Shown here: piece after piece, positions 10,199-19,631 of the stretch
Position numbering within the stretch: position 1 is the stretch's first letter
Layout: every line of letters begins with the position of its first letter
NCBI RefSeq assembly: GCF_964019585.1
Contig: NZ_OZ026454.1
Coordinates: forward strand, 620,001 to 684,000
Length of the DNA: 64,000 bases
Reading direction: 5' to 3'
Origin: Candidatus Mesenet endosymbiont of Agriotes lineatus
Lineage (GTDB): Bacteria; Pseudomonadota; Alphaproteobacteria; Rickettsiales; Anaplasmataceae
The notes under the pieces: model-generated
Seen by the model: only the letters and a program-made list of their open reading frames with translations
Told to the model about the DNA's origin: nothing
Databases searched by the model: none
Position numbers and translations under genes: made by a program

Positions 10199-11195
10199 CT
10201 ATTCATATTTTAAACTTCTTCTATTGATGCGCGATTAGAATTACACTGTTTTACCGATAATATCCCAGCATTCCCAGATAACATAGTCTTTACTGATTCA
10301 TCTTGCATTAATTTTCCGGTTGCTTCTACTTGAGTAACCCCAGTACGCCCTTTGTAACCAAACTGCAAATCTATACCACCTTCAACAACCTGACACTCAA
10401 AAGTAAATGCTGATGCAGTAGCTTCCGCACGACTATGCATATTCCCTGTAATAATGCCTTTCATGGTAACACTTTTGTCATTGCCAATAACTCGTACCAT
10501 TGCTTTACCATCTTTTACATTTTGATCATTTATCCCACTTATTACAGTAGTTTGATCCACATTTTTCTCACTACCTGTATTTCGAGATATTACTTGTACA
10601 ACTTGTGAATGCTCATGATTATTTATTAATGCTTGGTTATCTTCGTGTTCTTCTGTTGATTGATCATGCTCACCGTGATTAATTTTGCAGATTCTTCTTC
10701 AATAAGCTTATTATATCCACTATCATTCTCTGCTTCAATTGGCACACTATTTTTCTTATCATTTGTGATATTTTTATTGATAGCTAAGACAATGAGAAGT
10801 GGTATTAACGAAATCGCTAAGTTTAATATAATACATGGAATTAAAATTGCAGCAGCAATAATATATATCGGTAATTTTAATAAACCTTTTATCAGTTTGG
10901 ATAGCTTTGAGTCATCAGGTTTAGAACTGACAGCATTTATAAAAAAATAGGTGCAAGCGTATAATGAAATGGTCAGCCCAGTAGGAATAATGACAGGAAC
11001 AAGTAAGAAGGCGCTAACTATTTTTTTTGCAGCACTTGATTCATTAGAATTCATGTATGTTAAATAATTTTGACCAAAGCCTGCAAGTTGTTTAGTAAGA
11101 GATAAAAGCTTTTTGCTATTCTCTTCAGAGGTGTTAATGTGCATACGTATGCCCCCAAGAACTAATAATAAATAATTCAATAGCTACTTTGTCTG
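10199..11195. repeat. Inverted repeat, right arm (flanks recJ)
   Basis: This is the mirror image of the 7150-8201 arm and holds copy B of the two-helix membrane protein. The leaders differ by an insertion of some tens of bases in the left arm, while the coding parts align closely apart from substitutions, an in-frame codon difference and the two one-base indels. Confidence 0.85.
10210..11144 (-). pseudogene. Two-helix membrane protein, copy B, frameshifted
   Basis: This is the mirror copy of the gene at 7262. It starts at ATG 11144 behind a GGGGG ribosome-binding site and is intact through both membrane segments (through KLIEEESAKL). Near 10678 one T is missing relative to copy A (AATTAATCACGG against AATTAATTCACGG). 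The frame then runs into a stop at 10626, giving about 172 aa. The C-terminal domain stays open in the correct frame down to 10210 (VDQTTVISGINDQ through NRASIEEV). Its lesion is different from that of copy A, so each copy keeps the part the other has lost. Function unknown. Confidence 0.75.
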
Positions 11196-11379
11196 AGATA
11201 ATTTAAATTTCATTTCCCGTAACCTAGCAATTATTATAATCTTCCATTCATCTTAAGGTAAAGGATTTCTACATTTCCCAACATGGAACGTTAAAATTCT
11301 GATTTTTCATAAGGAACATAACACTTTTTTAAACATGTACGTCTATTGAAATAGTAATGTATCTAATAATACTTAACTG

Positions 11380-12819
11380 GTGAAAATACTATATTGTTTA
11401 ATAATGCTGCTTAGTGTAACTGCTTGTGTTTCTAGTTACAAATACAACACCCAGTATATGAAAGCAAAGGCAGCAGATGAAATTGAAGAAAGCTATCTAA
11501 AGAAAAACAAAGCTGAGCCAGAAGTACCTGCAATTATTAATATGCCTTTATACTTCCCTGTACTTGATGAAAGTGATAAACTTATTTCCATCAATATTAA
11601 TAGCTCTACACCAGTTATAGATCTATTAACGGAGATTGGTAGATTAGCTGATATAAACCTAAGTATAGATCCTAAAATCTCTGGGAGCATAGTCTTAAAA
11701 CTTAAAGATAAGCCTGTAGATGAAGTGTTACAAACTATAGCAAAGAGTGCTAAAATACGTTATAGAAAGCATGATGATGTATTTAGCATTGAACAAGATC
11801 TGCCATATACCCACAATTATTATATAGATTTTATAAATATTCAACGCTCTACCGAGAGCAACTTTGTAGTTAATAACAAGATTATTAGTAACACCAATGA
11901 AGATAGCACCATTGTTAGTGGATCAGACAATAAAATTAAATCTAAGTATGATGGAGATCTGTGGTTTTCTTTAGAAAGAAATTTAAGTGCCTTAATTGAC
12001 ATAAATGGCACAAATGATGATGAGTTTTATTCAACCAACAGAGAAGCAGGTATCATTACCTTAAGCGCCAGAGAGGATATTCATAAAGCAGTGAAAGAAT
12101 ACATAAGCAAGGTTAGGGAACTTACTTCGTCTCAAGTTATGATAGAAGCAAAAGTAGTGGAAGTAACTTTAGATGATATGTATCAATCTGGTATTGATTG
12201 GGAAAATTTGAGTTATATAAATAGGTTTGGTCAACAAACTGGAGTTTTAACTACGAGTTACTCTGATTTAGAAGATGTCGTTAGAGCTTTAAGTAAATTT
12301 GGTGCGTCAAAAGTAATTTCAAGTCCAAGATTGCATGCACTAAATAATCAACAAGCGATTATGTCTTTTACTCAAAATCATGTTTATTTTACTGCTGATA
12401 TTAAAAAGCATACTGATGCTGGTGATTTTTCTATCTTAAGTACAATGAACAGCGTGCCAGTAGGCATAATACTTACCATTCAGCCAAGTATAGATGTTAT
12501 AGATAAAGAAATATTTATGAACGTGCACCCTATTCTTTCTAGGGTAAATGGTTATGTAAAAGATCCCGGTACAGAATATGCTATACAAAAAAGTAAGCTT
12601 AATGTAAGTAGCAACATACCAATTGTTGAGGTTAGGGAAATCGATTCAATGTTAAAAATAAAAAGCGGCGAAATAATGGTAATAGGTGGTGTAATTGAAC
12701 ATAGAAGCGTCAAGAAAAATGCGAAATTAAAAAAAATAAACAAAAGCACTAAAACTGTAGAAACTGTGATTTTCCTCAAGGCTACTATAATACCACCGTT
12801 TGGGTTACTTGGTTTATAA
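11380..12819 (+). CDS. Secretin-family outer membrane protein (type II/IV pilus-like)
   Basis: This is a secretin, the ring-forming outer membrane channel of type II secretion and type IV pilus systems, 479 aa. GTG at 11380 gives a lipoprotein-like signal, MKILYCLIMLLSVTAC, with the acylated cysteine at about C16. A short N-domain follows (VIDLLTEIGRLADINLSID, residues ~60-125). The secretin core covers the C-terminal half: QVMIEAKVVEVTLDD, KVISSPRLHALNNQQA, VPVGIILTIQPSID and the closing KSGEIMVIGGVIE. Its size resembles the MshL/PilQ-like secretins. It has no secretion partners next to it; a prepilin peptidase is encoded 8 kb upstream. Confidence 0.85.
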   Translation: MKILYCLIMLLSVTACVSSYKYNTQYMKAKAADEIEESYLKKNKAEPEVPAIINMPLYFPVLDESDKLISININSSTPVIDLLTEIGRLADINLSIDPKISGSIVLKLKDKPVDEVLQTIAKSAKIRYRKHDDVFSIEQDLPYTHNYYIDFINIQRSTESNFVVNNKIISNTNEDSTIVSGSDNKIKSKYDGDLWFSLERNLSALIDINGTNDDEFYSTNREAGIITLSAREDIHKAVKEYISKVRELTSSQVMIEAKVVEVTLDDMYQSGIDWENLSYINRFGQQTGVLTTSYSDLEDVVRALSKFGASKVISSPRLHALNNQQAIMSFTQNHVYFTADIKKHTDAGDFSILSTMNSVPVGIILTIQPSIDVIDKEIFMNVHPILSRVNGYVKDPGTEYAIQKSKLNVSSNIPIVEVREIDSMLKIKSGEIMVIGGVIEHRSVKKNAKLKKINKSTKTVETVIFLKATIIPPFGLLGL

Positions 12820-13024
12820 CACAAGAAAAAATAATTTTACAGCTGCTGTATTTTAGCTATTGTGCAGTACATATCAGTCATCTGATGTTGTTTTATTTAT
12901 AAAACGTTGGTATTGTAAAAAGCTTCAGTATGCTTCTTTATCTAAGCAACAATATTTTTAATACTTAAATACTTTGCAACGGCAATTGCTATAATTATAA
13001 TAGTTATAATTTAAAGCTAAGGTA

Positions 13025-13633
13025 ATGAAAGCTATAAAGTTTTTTTTTCATCTAATAACATTAATAGCAATCGTATTTTTTGGGTACTCTTACTTTGAAA
13101 AAAAAGAAATTTTCTCTATGCTGAAAAAAACAAAAGCTACAAATGAGGAAATAACTATAGGTGGTGAATTCTCACTAAAAAATCAAGATAATCAATTAGC
13201 TAAAAGTAGTGACTTTAGTGGTAAATACATGTTAGTCTTATTTGGTTTTTCTTCTTGCAAATCGATATGTCCAATGGAACTCGGTATTGCCTCTGAAGCT
13301 TTAGTAAGACTAAAAGAAGATGCTGAAAAATTACAAATAATCTTTATTACCATTGATCCTAAACGAGATACCGTTGATAAATTAAAAGACTACCATCAGC
13401 AGTTTGATCACCGTATACAAATGCTGACAGGCAGTGAAGAAGAATTATCTGAAGTTGCAAGCAGATACAAGGTATATGTTAATGATACAGGTGAAGATAT
13501 TGATCATTCTGGAATAATGTATTTTATGGGACCAGATGGAAAATATGTAACTCACTTTACGCCAGATTTAAACTCTAATGAAAACCAGGTTGATAATTTA
13601 TTAACATTTATAAAAAAACACATTAGAAGGTGA
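13025..13633 (+). CDS. SCO1/SenC-family copper chaperone for cytochrome oxidase
   Basis: This is a membrane-anchored thioredoxin-fold protein of the SCO1/SenC/PrrC family, which helps assemble the CuA centre of cytochrome c oxidase in the periplasm. The 202 aa product has an N-terminal membrane anchor (residues ~4-21). The copper-binding motif CKSICP follows, with cysteines at about 78 and 82, and the conserved downstream histidine lies in DIDHSGIMYF. FITIDPKRDT and HFTPD are further family segments. The ATG follows AAGGTA. The gene stands alone between the secretin and ispH. Confidence 0.93.
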   Translation: MKAIKFFFHLITLIAIVFFGYSYFEKKEIFSMLKKTKATNEEITIGGEFSLKNQDNQLAKSSDFSGKYMLVLFGFSSCKSICPMELGIASEALVRLKEDAEKLQIIFITIDPKRDTVDKLKDYHQQFDHRIQMLTGSEEELSEVASRYKVYVNDTGEDIDHSGIMYFMGPDGKYVTHFTPDLNSNENQVDNLLTFIKKHIRR

Positions 13634-13771
13634 ATTCAATTCATCGCATAAACTATACATTTTGTAATGCACATAAATCAGTGTAATTTCAATATTCATG
13701 AAAAATTAAATATATCCTACTGCTAAATATTTTGATAACATAAGCGTGATTTTTGGAAAAATGAAGGCAGT

Positions 13772-14722
13772 ATGGAAATTATTTTAGCACAACCAAGAGG
13801 TTTCTGTGCTGGGGTTAAAAGAGCAATTGATATATTAACGTTCACCTTAGAGAGGTATGGTAGTAACCGCAAGATATATGCACTGCACGAGATAGTGCAT
13901 AATAAATATGTAGTGGAAGATTTTAAACATAAAGGGGTCACATTCGTTAGTAAAGTTAAAGAGGTGCCAGATGGTGCAGCACTGGTATTTAGCGCTCACG
14001 GAGTTGCTAGATCTGTTGAAGATGAAGCAAAAAGCAGAAATATTTTTGTGATAGATGCAACTTGTCCTTTAGTTAGCAAAGTGCATAGAGAAGCGCAAAA
14101 AAGTGAGCAAAATGGTAGACAGTTAATACTTATTGGTCACAAGGGGCATCCTGAAATTGAAGGTACTAAAGGCAGAGTGAAAAAACCCGTAATACTAGTG
14201 CAAACTCTACAAGATGTATACGAACTTGAAGTGGAAGACCCAGATAAACTGTCTTACGTAACACAAACAACACTTAGTATTGATGATACACGTGAGATAA
14301 TAACTGCTTTACAAACAAGATTTCCCAATATTTCTGGTCCAAACTTAAGTGATATCTGTTATGCTACGCAAAATAGACAAAATGCCGTAAAAAAGTTGGC
14401 ACAAGTGGTTGACTTAGTTTTAGTGATAGGCAGTCAAAACAGTTCAAATTCAAATCGTTTGCTTGATATATGCAGGTCAGTAGGGGTTAAATCATATTTA
14501 ATTAATAGTTATCGTGATATAGACAATAGTTGGCTTGATAGCATTAACAAATTAGGAATTACAGCTGGAGCCTCAGCCCCAGAAATTTTAATTGAAGAGT
14601 TAATTTCTTACCTGAAGGGTTGTATGACTATAAAAGTTTCAGTTCTACCTGGTATTGTTGAAAATATTGAATTTAAATTACCACCAGAACTTAAAGATGC
14701 TGAATTAGTTGCACAAAATTAG
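13772..14722 (+). CDS. ispH: 4-hydroxy-3-methylbut-2-enyl diphosphate reductase
   Basis: IspH (LytB) is the iron-sulfur enzyme of the last step of the MEP isoprenoid pathway, producing IPP and DMAPP. The 316 aa product has the three cluster cysteines: PRGFCAGV (C12), IDATCPLV (~C96) and [12 protein letters not shown] (~C197). It also has the substrate-contacting segments [15 protein letters not shown] and GHPEIEGT. Length is typical. It appears monocistronic. Confidence 0.97.
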   Translation: MEIILAQPRGFCAGVKRAIDILTFTLERYGSNRKIYALHEIVHNKYVVEDFKHKGVTFVSKVKEVPDGAALVFSAHGVARSVEDEAKSRNIFVIDATCPLVSKVHREAQKSEQNGRQLILIGHKGHPEIEGTKGRVKKPVILVQTLQDVYELEVEDPDKLSYVTQTTLSIDDTREIITALQTRFPNISGPNLSDICYATQNRQNAVKKLAQVVDLVLVIGSQNSSNSNRLLDICRSVGVKSYLINSYRDIDNSWLDSINKLGITAGASAPEILIEELISYLKGCMTIKVSVLPGIVENIEFKLPPELKDAELVAQN

Positions 14723-14869
14723 CATATAATTAAGAATATAAGTCTTGTTCAATTCCCAACATTTTTATTTACTTGATATAAAACTATCTCCAAACTTAAG
14801 CTAAGGTATTTTTATTGTTCTTATAATAATGTTTTTTAATATAACCTTAGGACTTTTTAATATTATAAA

Positions 14870-16111
14870 ATGAGAAAAAAGTTCATTAGATTATTAAAGT
14901 CCAGGCGCATTCATGCTAGGATAAAGCGCAAAAACCGTAAAGATAAATTGTTACGCTTTGGTTCTTTAGCCATACTACTTACATCACTTGGTTTTCTTTT
15001 GTGTATTTTATTTAGCATTTTAATTAACGGTTATAATGCACTGACAGTAACAAAAGTTCTCTTACCTATTAACACAGATACTGAGCTGCTTTCCACTTAT
15101 GATTCAATTAAGTTGCGTGAAGAATGCATAAACCTAATTAATAATTCCTTACAAAAAATACTGCAAGATGTTCCATTTGATGCAAAGAAAGAGATCTTAA
15201 GCTACAGTGCACATGTAGAGCTAGCTCGTTTTCTAAAACAAAGTACTAAAACTGGTAAATATGAAATATGGTTTACTGCTTCAAGCACTATAAATGCGAT
15301 TAATAAAAGGCAATATGTAGATAATGAGTACTATCAAATCTTCAGTAAGTTAAAGGCGGAAAAAAGAGTAGGCAGATTTTTTAATAAATCTTTATTTTTA
15401 AAATCTGATTCACAAGAACCTGAAACTGCTGGTATTTTAGGATCTCTTCTTGGATCTTTGCTGACAGTGGCAGCATGTTTATTGTTCGCAATACCTATAG
15501 GAGTTATGGCGGGTATAGGAATAAATGAGTTTATGCCTAAAGGTAATATTTTTACCAATATTATTGAGATAAGTATTAACAACCTGGCAGCTGTTCCAGC
15601 AATAATATTTGGCATTGTAGGATTTACAATATATCTAAATATATTTGGCTTGCCGCGTTCTTCTCCGCTTGTTGGTGGCATGACACTTTCTCTTATGATG
15701 CTACCTAACTTAATTATTGCAACAAAACATGCTTTTGCTTCCGTACCTACTACTATAAAAGATGCAGCTTTTGCTCTTGGTGCATCGCATATGCAAGTAA
15801 TTTTGCATCATTCTTTGCCAATTGCTTTGCCGAGAATTATTCAAGCTACTATACTTGCGGTAGCAAGAATTTTGGGAGAGTCCTCTCCTTTACTTATGAT
15901 CGGTATGGTAGCATTTATTGCTGATGTTCCTTTAGGCTTTTTTGATCCATCTACTACTTTGCCAGTACAGATATATATATGGTCAAGTAACCCTAAAGCA
16001 GCGTTTATGGAACTTGCAGCTGTTGCAATAATTTGCTTACTCTTAATATTGCTTATGTTAAATTTGATTGCACATTATTTTAAGAAGAAATTTGATTCGT
16101 TTACTTTCTAA
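14870..16111 (+). CDS. pstA: Phosphate ABC transporter permease PstA
   Basis: This is an inner membrane permease of the high-affinity phosphate importer PstSCAB, 413 aa. The N-terminal ~180 residues carry a basic cytoplasmic stretch, one membrane helix and an extracytoplasmic segment, like the extended PstA forms of alphaproteobacteria. The C-terminal part is a binding-protein-dependent transport domain with several helices and the ATPase-contact (EAA) loop around DAAFALGASHMQVILHHSLP. GILGSLLGSLLTVAACLLFAIP and RILGESSPLLMIG are typical of PstA. No other pst gene is nearby. purQ begins 5 bp after the stop, so the two may be cotranscribed. Confidence 0.9.
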   Translation: MRKKFIRLLKSRRIHARIKRKNRKDKLLRFGSLAILLTSLGFLLCILFSILINGYNALTVTKVLLPINTDTELLSTYDSIKLREECINLINNSLQKILQDVPFDAKKEILSYSAHVELARFLKQSTKTGKYEIWFTASSTINAINKRQYVDNEYYQIFSKLKAEKRVGRFFNKSLFLKSDSQEPETAGILGSLLGSLLTVAACLLFAIPIGVMAGIGINEFMPKGNIFTNIIEISINNLAAVPAIIFGIVGFTIYLNIFGLPRSSPLVGGMTLSLMMLPNLIIATKHAFASVPTTIKDAAFALGASHMQVILHHSLPIALPRIIQATILAVARILGESSPLLMIGMVAFIADVPLGFFDPSTTLPVQIYIWSSNPKAAFMELAAVAIICLLLILLMLNLIAHYFKKKFDSFTF

Positions 16112-16116
16112 TAGAT

Positions 16117-16896
16117 ATGAATGTTATAGTTTTATGCGGATACGGCTTAAATTGCGAAGAAGAAACTGCTTATGCATTTATGGAAGCCGGTTTAAAGTTA
16201 AAATACAATGTAAAGGTAGACGTAATTCATATCAATGAAATTATTGATAACCCAAAACAACTTAAATTATATCATGTTTTAGCTATTCCTGGTGGTTTTT
16301 CCTATGGTGATAATACCGGTGCTGGCAATGCACTTTCATTGCGAATATTGAATAATTTGTGGGATGAAATCCAAGAATTTTTATCACAAGATAAACTAAT
16401 GATAGGAGTCTGTAACGGTTGTCAAGTATTGGTAAGACTAATTCCAGACTTTGCAAACATTGCACTTACTCACAACGATACTGGTTGTTATAAATGTTGT
16501 TGGGTAAATGTCCAAGTGAATAAAAAATGCAACTCTCCTTGGCTTCAAGGATTAAATAAATTACACATCCCAATTGCCCACGGTGAAGGCAAATTTTATA
16601 TGGAACAGGATGTTTTAAGTAAGTTGATAAACGACGATTCCATAGCACTACGATATGTTGAAAGCGATACACAACCATATAACCCTAATGGCTCTGTTTA
16701 CGATATAGCAGCTGTATCAGATAAAAGTGGCAAGATACTCGCACTTATGCCTCATCCTGAAAGGGCAATATTTTTTACTCAGCAAGAAAATTGGCCTTTA
16801 ATGAAAGAAAAATGTCTTCGTAATAACATTGCTTTGCCCAAGTATGGTGATGGAATGTTAATCTTTGAGAATGCTGTTAGATATTTTCATCATTAA
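16117..16896 (+). CDS. purQ: Phosphoribosylformylglycinamidine synthase, glutaminase subunit
   Basis: PurQ releases ammonia from glutamine for the FGAM synthase step of purine synthesis. The 259 aa class I glutamine amidotransferase shows LAIPGGFSYGDNTGAGN, the nucleophile loop MIGVCNGCQVL, IAHGEGKFY, and the catalytic His/Glu in LMPHPERAIF. It belongs with the PurL synthase encoded at 31291, which lacks its own glutaminase domain. It starts 5 bp after pstA, and its last ~20 bases overlap the convergent gene at 16877-17647. Confidence 0.95.
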   Translation: MNVIVLCGYGLNCEEETAYAFMEAGLKLKYNVKVDVIHINEIIDNPKQLKLYHVLAIPGGFSYGDNTGAGNALSLRILNNLWDEIQEFLSQDKLMIGVCNGCQVLVRLIPDFANIALTHNDTGCYKCCWVNVQVNKKCNSPWLQGLNKLHIPIAHGEGKFYMEQDVLSKLINDDSIALRYVESDTQPYNPNGSVYDIAAVSDKSGKILALMPHPERAIFFTQQENWPLMKEKCLRNNIALPKYGDGMLIFENAVRYFHH

Positions 16897-17647
16897 ATTT
16901 AGATTTTATGTTTTTATAGTTGTTGCTTGCAACCTTATTTGACCATTTACTCTGCACCTGATCTGGCCTTACAATTAATTGCGCATTGCTATATGTACTT
17001 ACCTCTTTATCTGTTGCATTGATTAGCTTAGGATCTAAAAATTTTTCTCTCCATTTGTTTGTATTTAAAAAAACTCTATTTAAGTCAAATGTACGAATTA
17101 AATATTCTCTATCCTTTGGGTATACTTCTTGCGTCCAAGCATAAAGTTCAAAATAACGTGCAAACAGTTCAGAAGCTCTCAGTTCATAGTTTGGATAAGC
17201 CTTTACTTCTGCAAAGATAATGTGATTTATTATTTTTTGGACCAAAGCGTTAGAGTTTTTTAAGTTTTGCTGCACATCTTGATGCACTATAGGTAAAAAC
17301 TCTATTTGCAAATCTAAGTTCATCTCCTTTTCAATCATATGAGCAATTTCGTGAATTATAACATATGGATTTAGCTCTTTTATTGTAATAATATACTGCT
17401 TTGATTTAAGACTATTTCCTAGTTGTAGGGTTTCACATAACCCCTCAATCTTCTCTGAAGAACGCTTTAGCAATATTTTAAATGAAAGCCTACCCACTTT
17501 AATTAAAGATAAAGCTAAATTTAATATATTCCTAAATATCTGAAAGCGATATGTATAACACATAAACTTAGCAATCTTTTCGCTTTCTCCTATAATTGTA
17601 GCTTGTTTAACTAGTTTTTGTATTAGCATTTTTGATAAAAATAGCAC
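16877..17647 (-). CDS. Putative zinc metallopeptidase with HEIAH motif
   Basis: This is a 256 aa protein of no named family that I can recognise. The zincin signature IIHEIAH lies at residues ~97-103 (H99, E100, H103), followed by MIEKEMN. A second acidic motif, ELRASELFARYFELYA (~155-170), contains glutamates placed where a third zinc ligand of gluzincin-type peptidases would be expected. The chain before the motif is basic, amphipathic and moderately hydrophobic. No clear signal peptide is visible. It overlaps the end of purQ by about 20 bp tail to tail. A protease role is inferred from the motif only; substrate and location are unknown. Confidence 0.6.
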   Translation of the reverse strand: MLFLSKMLIQKLVKQATIIGESEKIAKFMCYTYRFQIFRNILNLALSLIKVGRLSFKILLKRSSEKIEGLCETLQLGNSLKSKQYIITIKELNPYVIIHEIAHMIEKEMNLDLQIEFLPIVHQDVQQNLKNSNALVQKIINHIIFAEVKAYPNYELRASELFARYFELYAWTQEVYPKDREYLIRTFDLNRVFLNTNKWREKFLDPKLINATDKEVSTYSNAQLIVRPDQVQSKWSNKVASNNYKNIKSKFNDENI

Positions 17648-17726
17648 TACTTCAATAATGTGGATATATTTTTTCTAAAATAGTAAATATATTGTAAATT
17701 GTTTCAAGTATAATTAGTATTAACTT

Positions 17727-18920
17727 ATGTTTTTATCTCCAATTCGAACTAAAGCAAATGTTATTACAAGTGAGTCAGTTGCAGCTGGACATCCTGATAA
17801 AGTAGCAGATCAAATATCAGATGCAATTGTCGATGAATATATTTTAGCTGATCCTTTCTCACGTGCTGCTATTGAAACTCTAGTAACAAAAGATAATATA
17901 ATTATAGCTGGTGAAGTGTTTGCTCCAGATATAGGGAAAGGCAGAATTGAAGAGGTTGTTCGTAACACAGTTAAAAATATTGGCTACGAAAATGGTGATT
18001 TTAACTGGCAAGATGTAAGGGTACAGATTTTATTACATGAGCAGTCCCAAGATATTGCAGTAGGTGTAAGTAAAAATAAAGGTGCTGGTGACCAGGGCAT
18101 AATGTATGGTTATGCTACAGGTGAAACAGAAAGCTTAATGCCCGCACCTATTCATTATGCACATTCAATCCTTAAAAATATTGTAAATGCAGTAGAAAAA
18201 GGAGAGATTCATGGACTTGGTCCTGATGCAAAATCACAAGTTACTCTCTGTTATCAAAACGATGTACCTATTTGTGCTAAAAACATAGTAGTTTCAATAC
18301 AGCATAGAGAAGATCTAGATCAAAAGTTGATAAAAGAAATAATCTATCCTTATGTAGTTTCTACCTTACCTCAAGGGTGGATGTGCTCTGATGAGTGTTT
18401 TTTTGTTAATCCAACTGGCAGATTTGTTATAGGTGGCCCGATTAGCGATTGTGGACTGACAGGACGCAAAATTATGGTTGATAGTTATGGAGGATATGTG
18501 CCTCATGGGGGAGGAGCATTTTCTGGTAAAGATTCAACAAAGGTAGATAGATCAGCAGCTTATATGGCACGCTATCTAGCAAAAAATATAGTAAAATCTA
18601 ATCTAGCTCAACGCTGTCTTGTGCAGCTATCTTATGCAATTGGTGTTGTGCAGCCACTGTCGTTTTATATTGATACATTCGGTACTAACATCATAGATGA
18701 GCTTAAAATAACAAAATTTATTGCTGAAAACATAGATCTTTCACCAGGAGGAATATGCGATCATCTACAACTAAACCTTCCAATTTATAAGCCCACAGCT
18801 TGTTATGGGCATTTTGGTCGCAAGTGTGAAAGTCATTATTTTCCGTGGGAAAAGACAGATTTATTATCATTTCTCTGTAGAGAGTTCAGCTCTAGTTTTC
18901 AGCATTCTAATATTCTATAA
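17727..18920 (+). CDS. metK: S-adenosylmethionine synthetase
   Basis: MetK makes S-adenosylmethionine from methionine and ATP. The 397 aa product has the N-terminal SESVAAGHPDKVADQISDA, GAGDQGIMYGYA, the phosphate loop GGGAFSGKDSTKVDRSAAY and FVIGGPISDCGLTGRK, all diagnostic. It is complete and of usual length. The gene at 18939 follows after 18 bp on the same strand and may be cotranscribed. Confidence 0.97.
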   Translation: MFLSPIRTKANVITSESVAAGHPDKVADQISDAIVDEYILADPFSRAAIETLVTKDNIIIAGEVFAPDIGKGRIEEVVRNTVKNIGYENGDFNWQDVRVQILLHEQSQDIAVGVSKNKGAGDQGIMYGYATGETESLMPAPIHYAHSILKNIVNAVEKGEIHGLGPDAKSQVTLCYQNDVPICAKNIVVSIQHREDLDQKLIKEIIYPYVVSTLPQGWMCSDECFFVNPTGRFVIGGPISDCGLTGRKIMVDSYGGYVPHGGGAFSGKDSTKVDRSAAYMARYLAKNIVKSNLAQRCLVQLSYAIGVVQPLSFYIDTFGTNIIDELKITKFIAENIDLSPGGICDHLQLNLPIYKPTACYGHFGRKCESHYFPWEKTDLLSFLCREFSSSFQHSNIL

Positions 18921-18938
18921 GGAGCATTTTATCGATAT

Positions 18939-19631
18939 ATGTACATCTTTCACAGGAAAAACATTATTCATTTCTCTTTGTTTTTTTCGTCAAATCAAAA
19001 AGACTTATCTATAATGATAGGCCATGACATTAAGACCGTTATCGTTATTGCACCAACTAAGACCTCACTTACGCTGATAAAACATCAGATAAAAAAGAAC
19101 TCAAAATTTATCGTAAGGAAGCAAAAATATCTAAAATCACTCCTATTTAACAATACTGATTTTAGTGATAGCAAATACGCATATTTTGGAAAAAGATATG
19201 CAGCCTATAGAGTTAAGTCTTGCTTTGAGTTTGTAAAGCTTTATCGTGGGGTAATATACGTCTACATTAAACATCCATTAAATAAGAAGAAAGTTAAAGC
19301 CTTGCTAAACACATGGTACAAAGAGCGCGCCCATATCAAACTTGCTCAAAGATTAAATGATTGCCTGTTTAATTTTAACATTACCCAAAAAGCAAAGCTA
19401 TATCATGTCAACTTAAAGGTGTTATACCTAAAAAATAAATTTTTTTATTATGATCCGCAAAATTATATTTTATTACTAAATATTGCATTGATAAAATTAC
19501 CGACTTTTTTTGTTGATTACATCCTATATTATGCATTGTTTACTATTTCTAATGCAGCTCAAAGCTATTGCATAGCTTATCAATTACTTCAAAATATAAT
19601 GTCTAAAGATGCAATATTAATGAGGAATTAA
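18939..19631 (+). CDS. Degenerate YgjP/DUF45-like metallopeptidase-fold protein (catalytic motif lost)
   Basis: The middle of this 230 aa protein resembles the YgjP-like M48 (DUF45) family: the helix TWYKERAHIKLAQRLND matches the WYRxRAxxxLxxRL segment. In the family a WGSCS-like core and a helix with HELAH follow. Here the equivalent helix reads FVDYILYYALFTISNAAQ, with no HExxH, so zinc binding and peptidase activity should be lost. Two starts are possible: ATG 18939, or ATG 19014 (MIGHDIKTVIVIAP), which fits the family N-terminus better. Its stop overlaps the hemD start by one base (TAATG), so the frame is probably translated together with hemD. The assignment is by segment resemblance. 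Confidence 0.55.
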   Translation: MYIFHRKNIIHFSLFFSSNQKDLSIMIGHDIKTVIVIAPTKTSLTLIKHQIKKNSKFIVRKQKYLKSLLFNNTDFSDSKYAYFGKRYAAYRVKSCFEFVKLYRGVIYVYIKHPLNKKKVKALLNTWYKERAHIKLAQRLNDCLFNFNITQKAKLYHVNLKVLYLKNKFFYYDPQNYILLLNIALIKLPTFFVDYILYYALFTISNAAQSYCIAYQLLQNIMSKDAILMRN

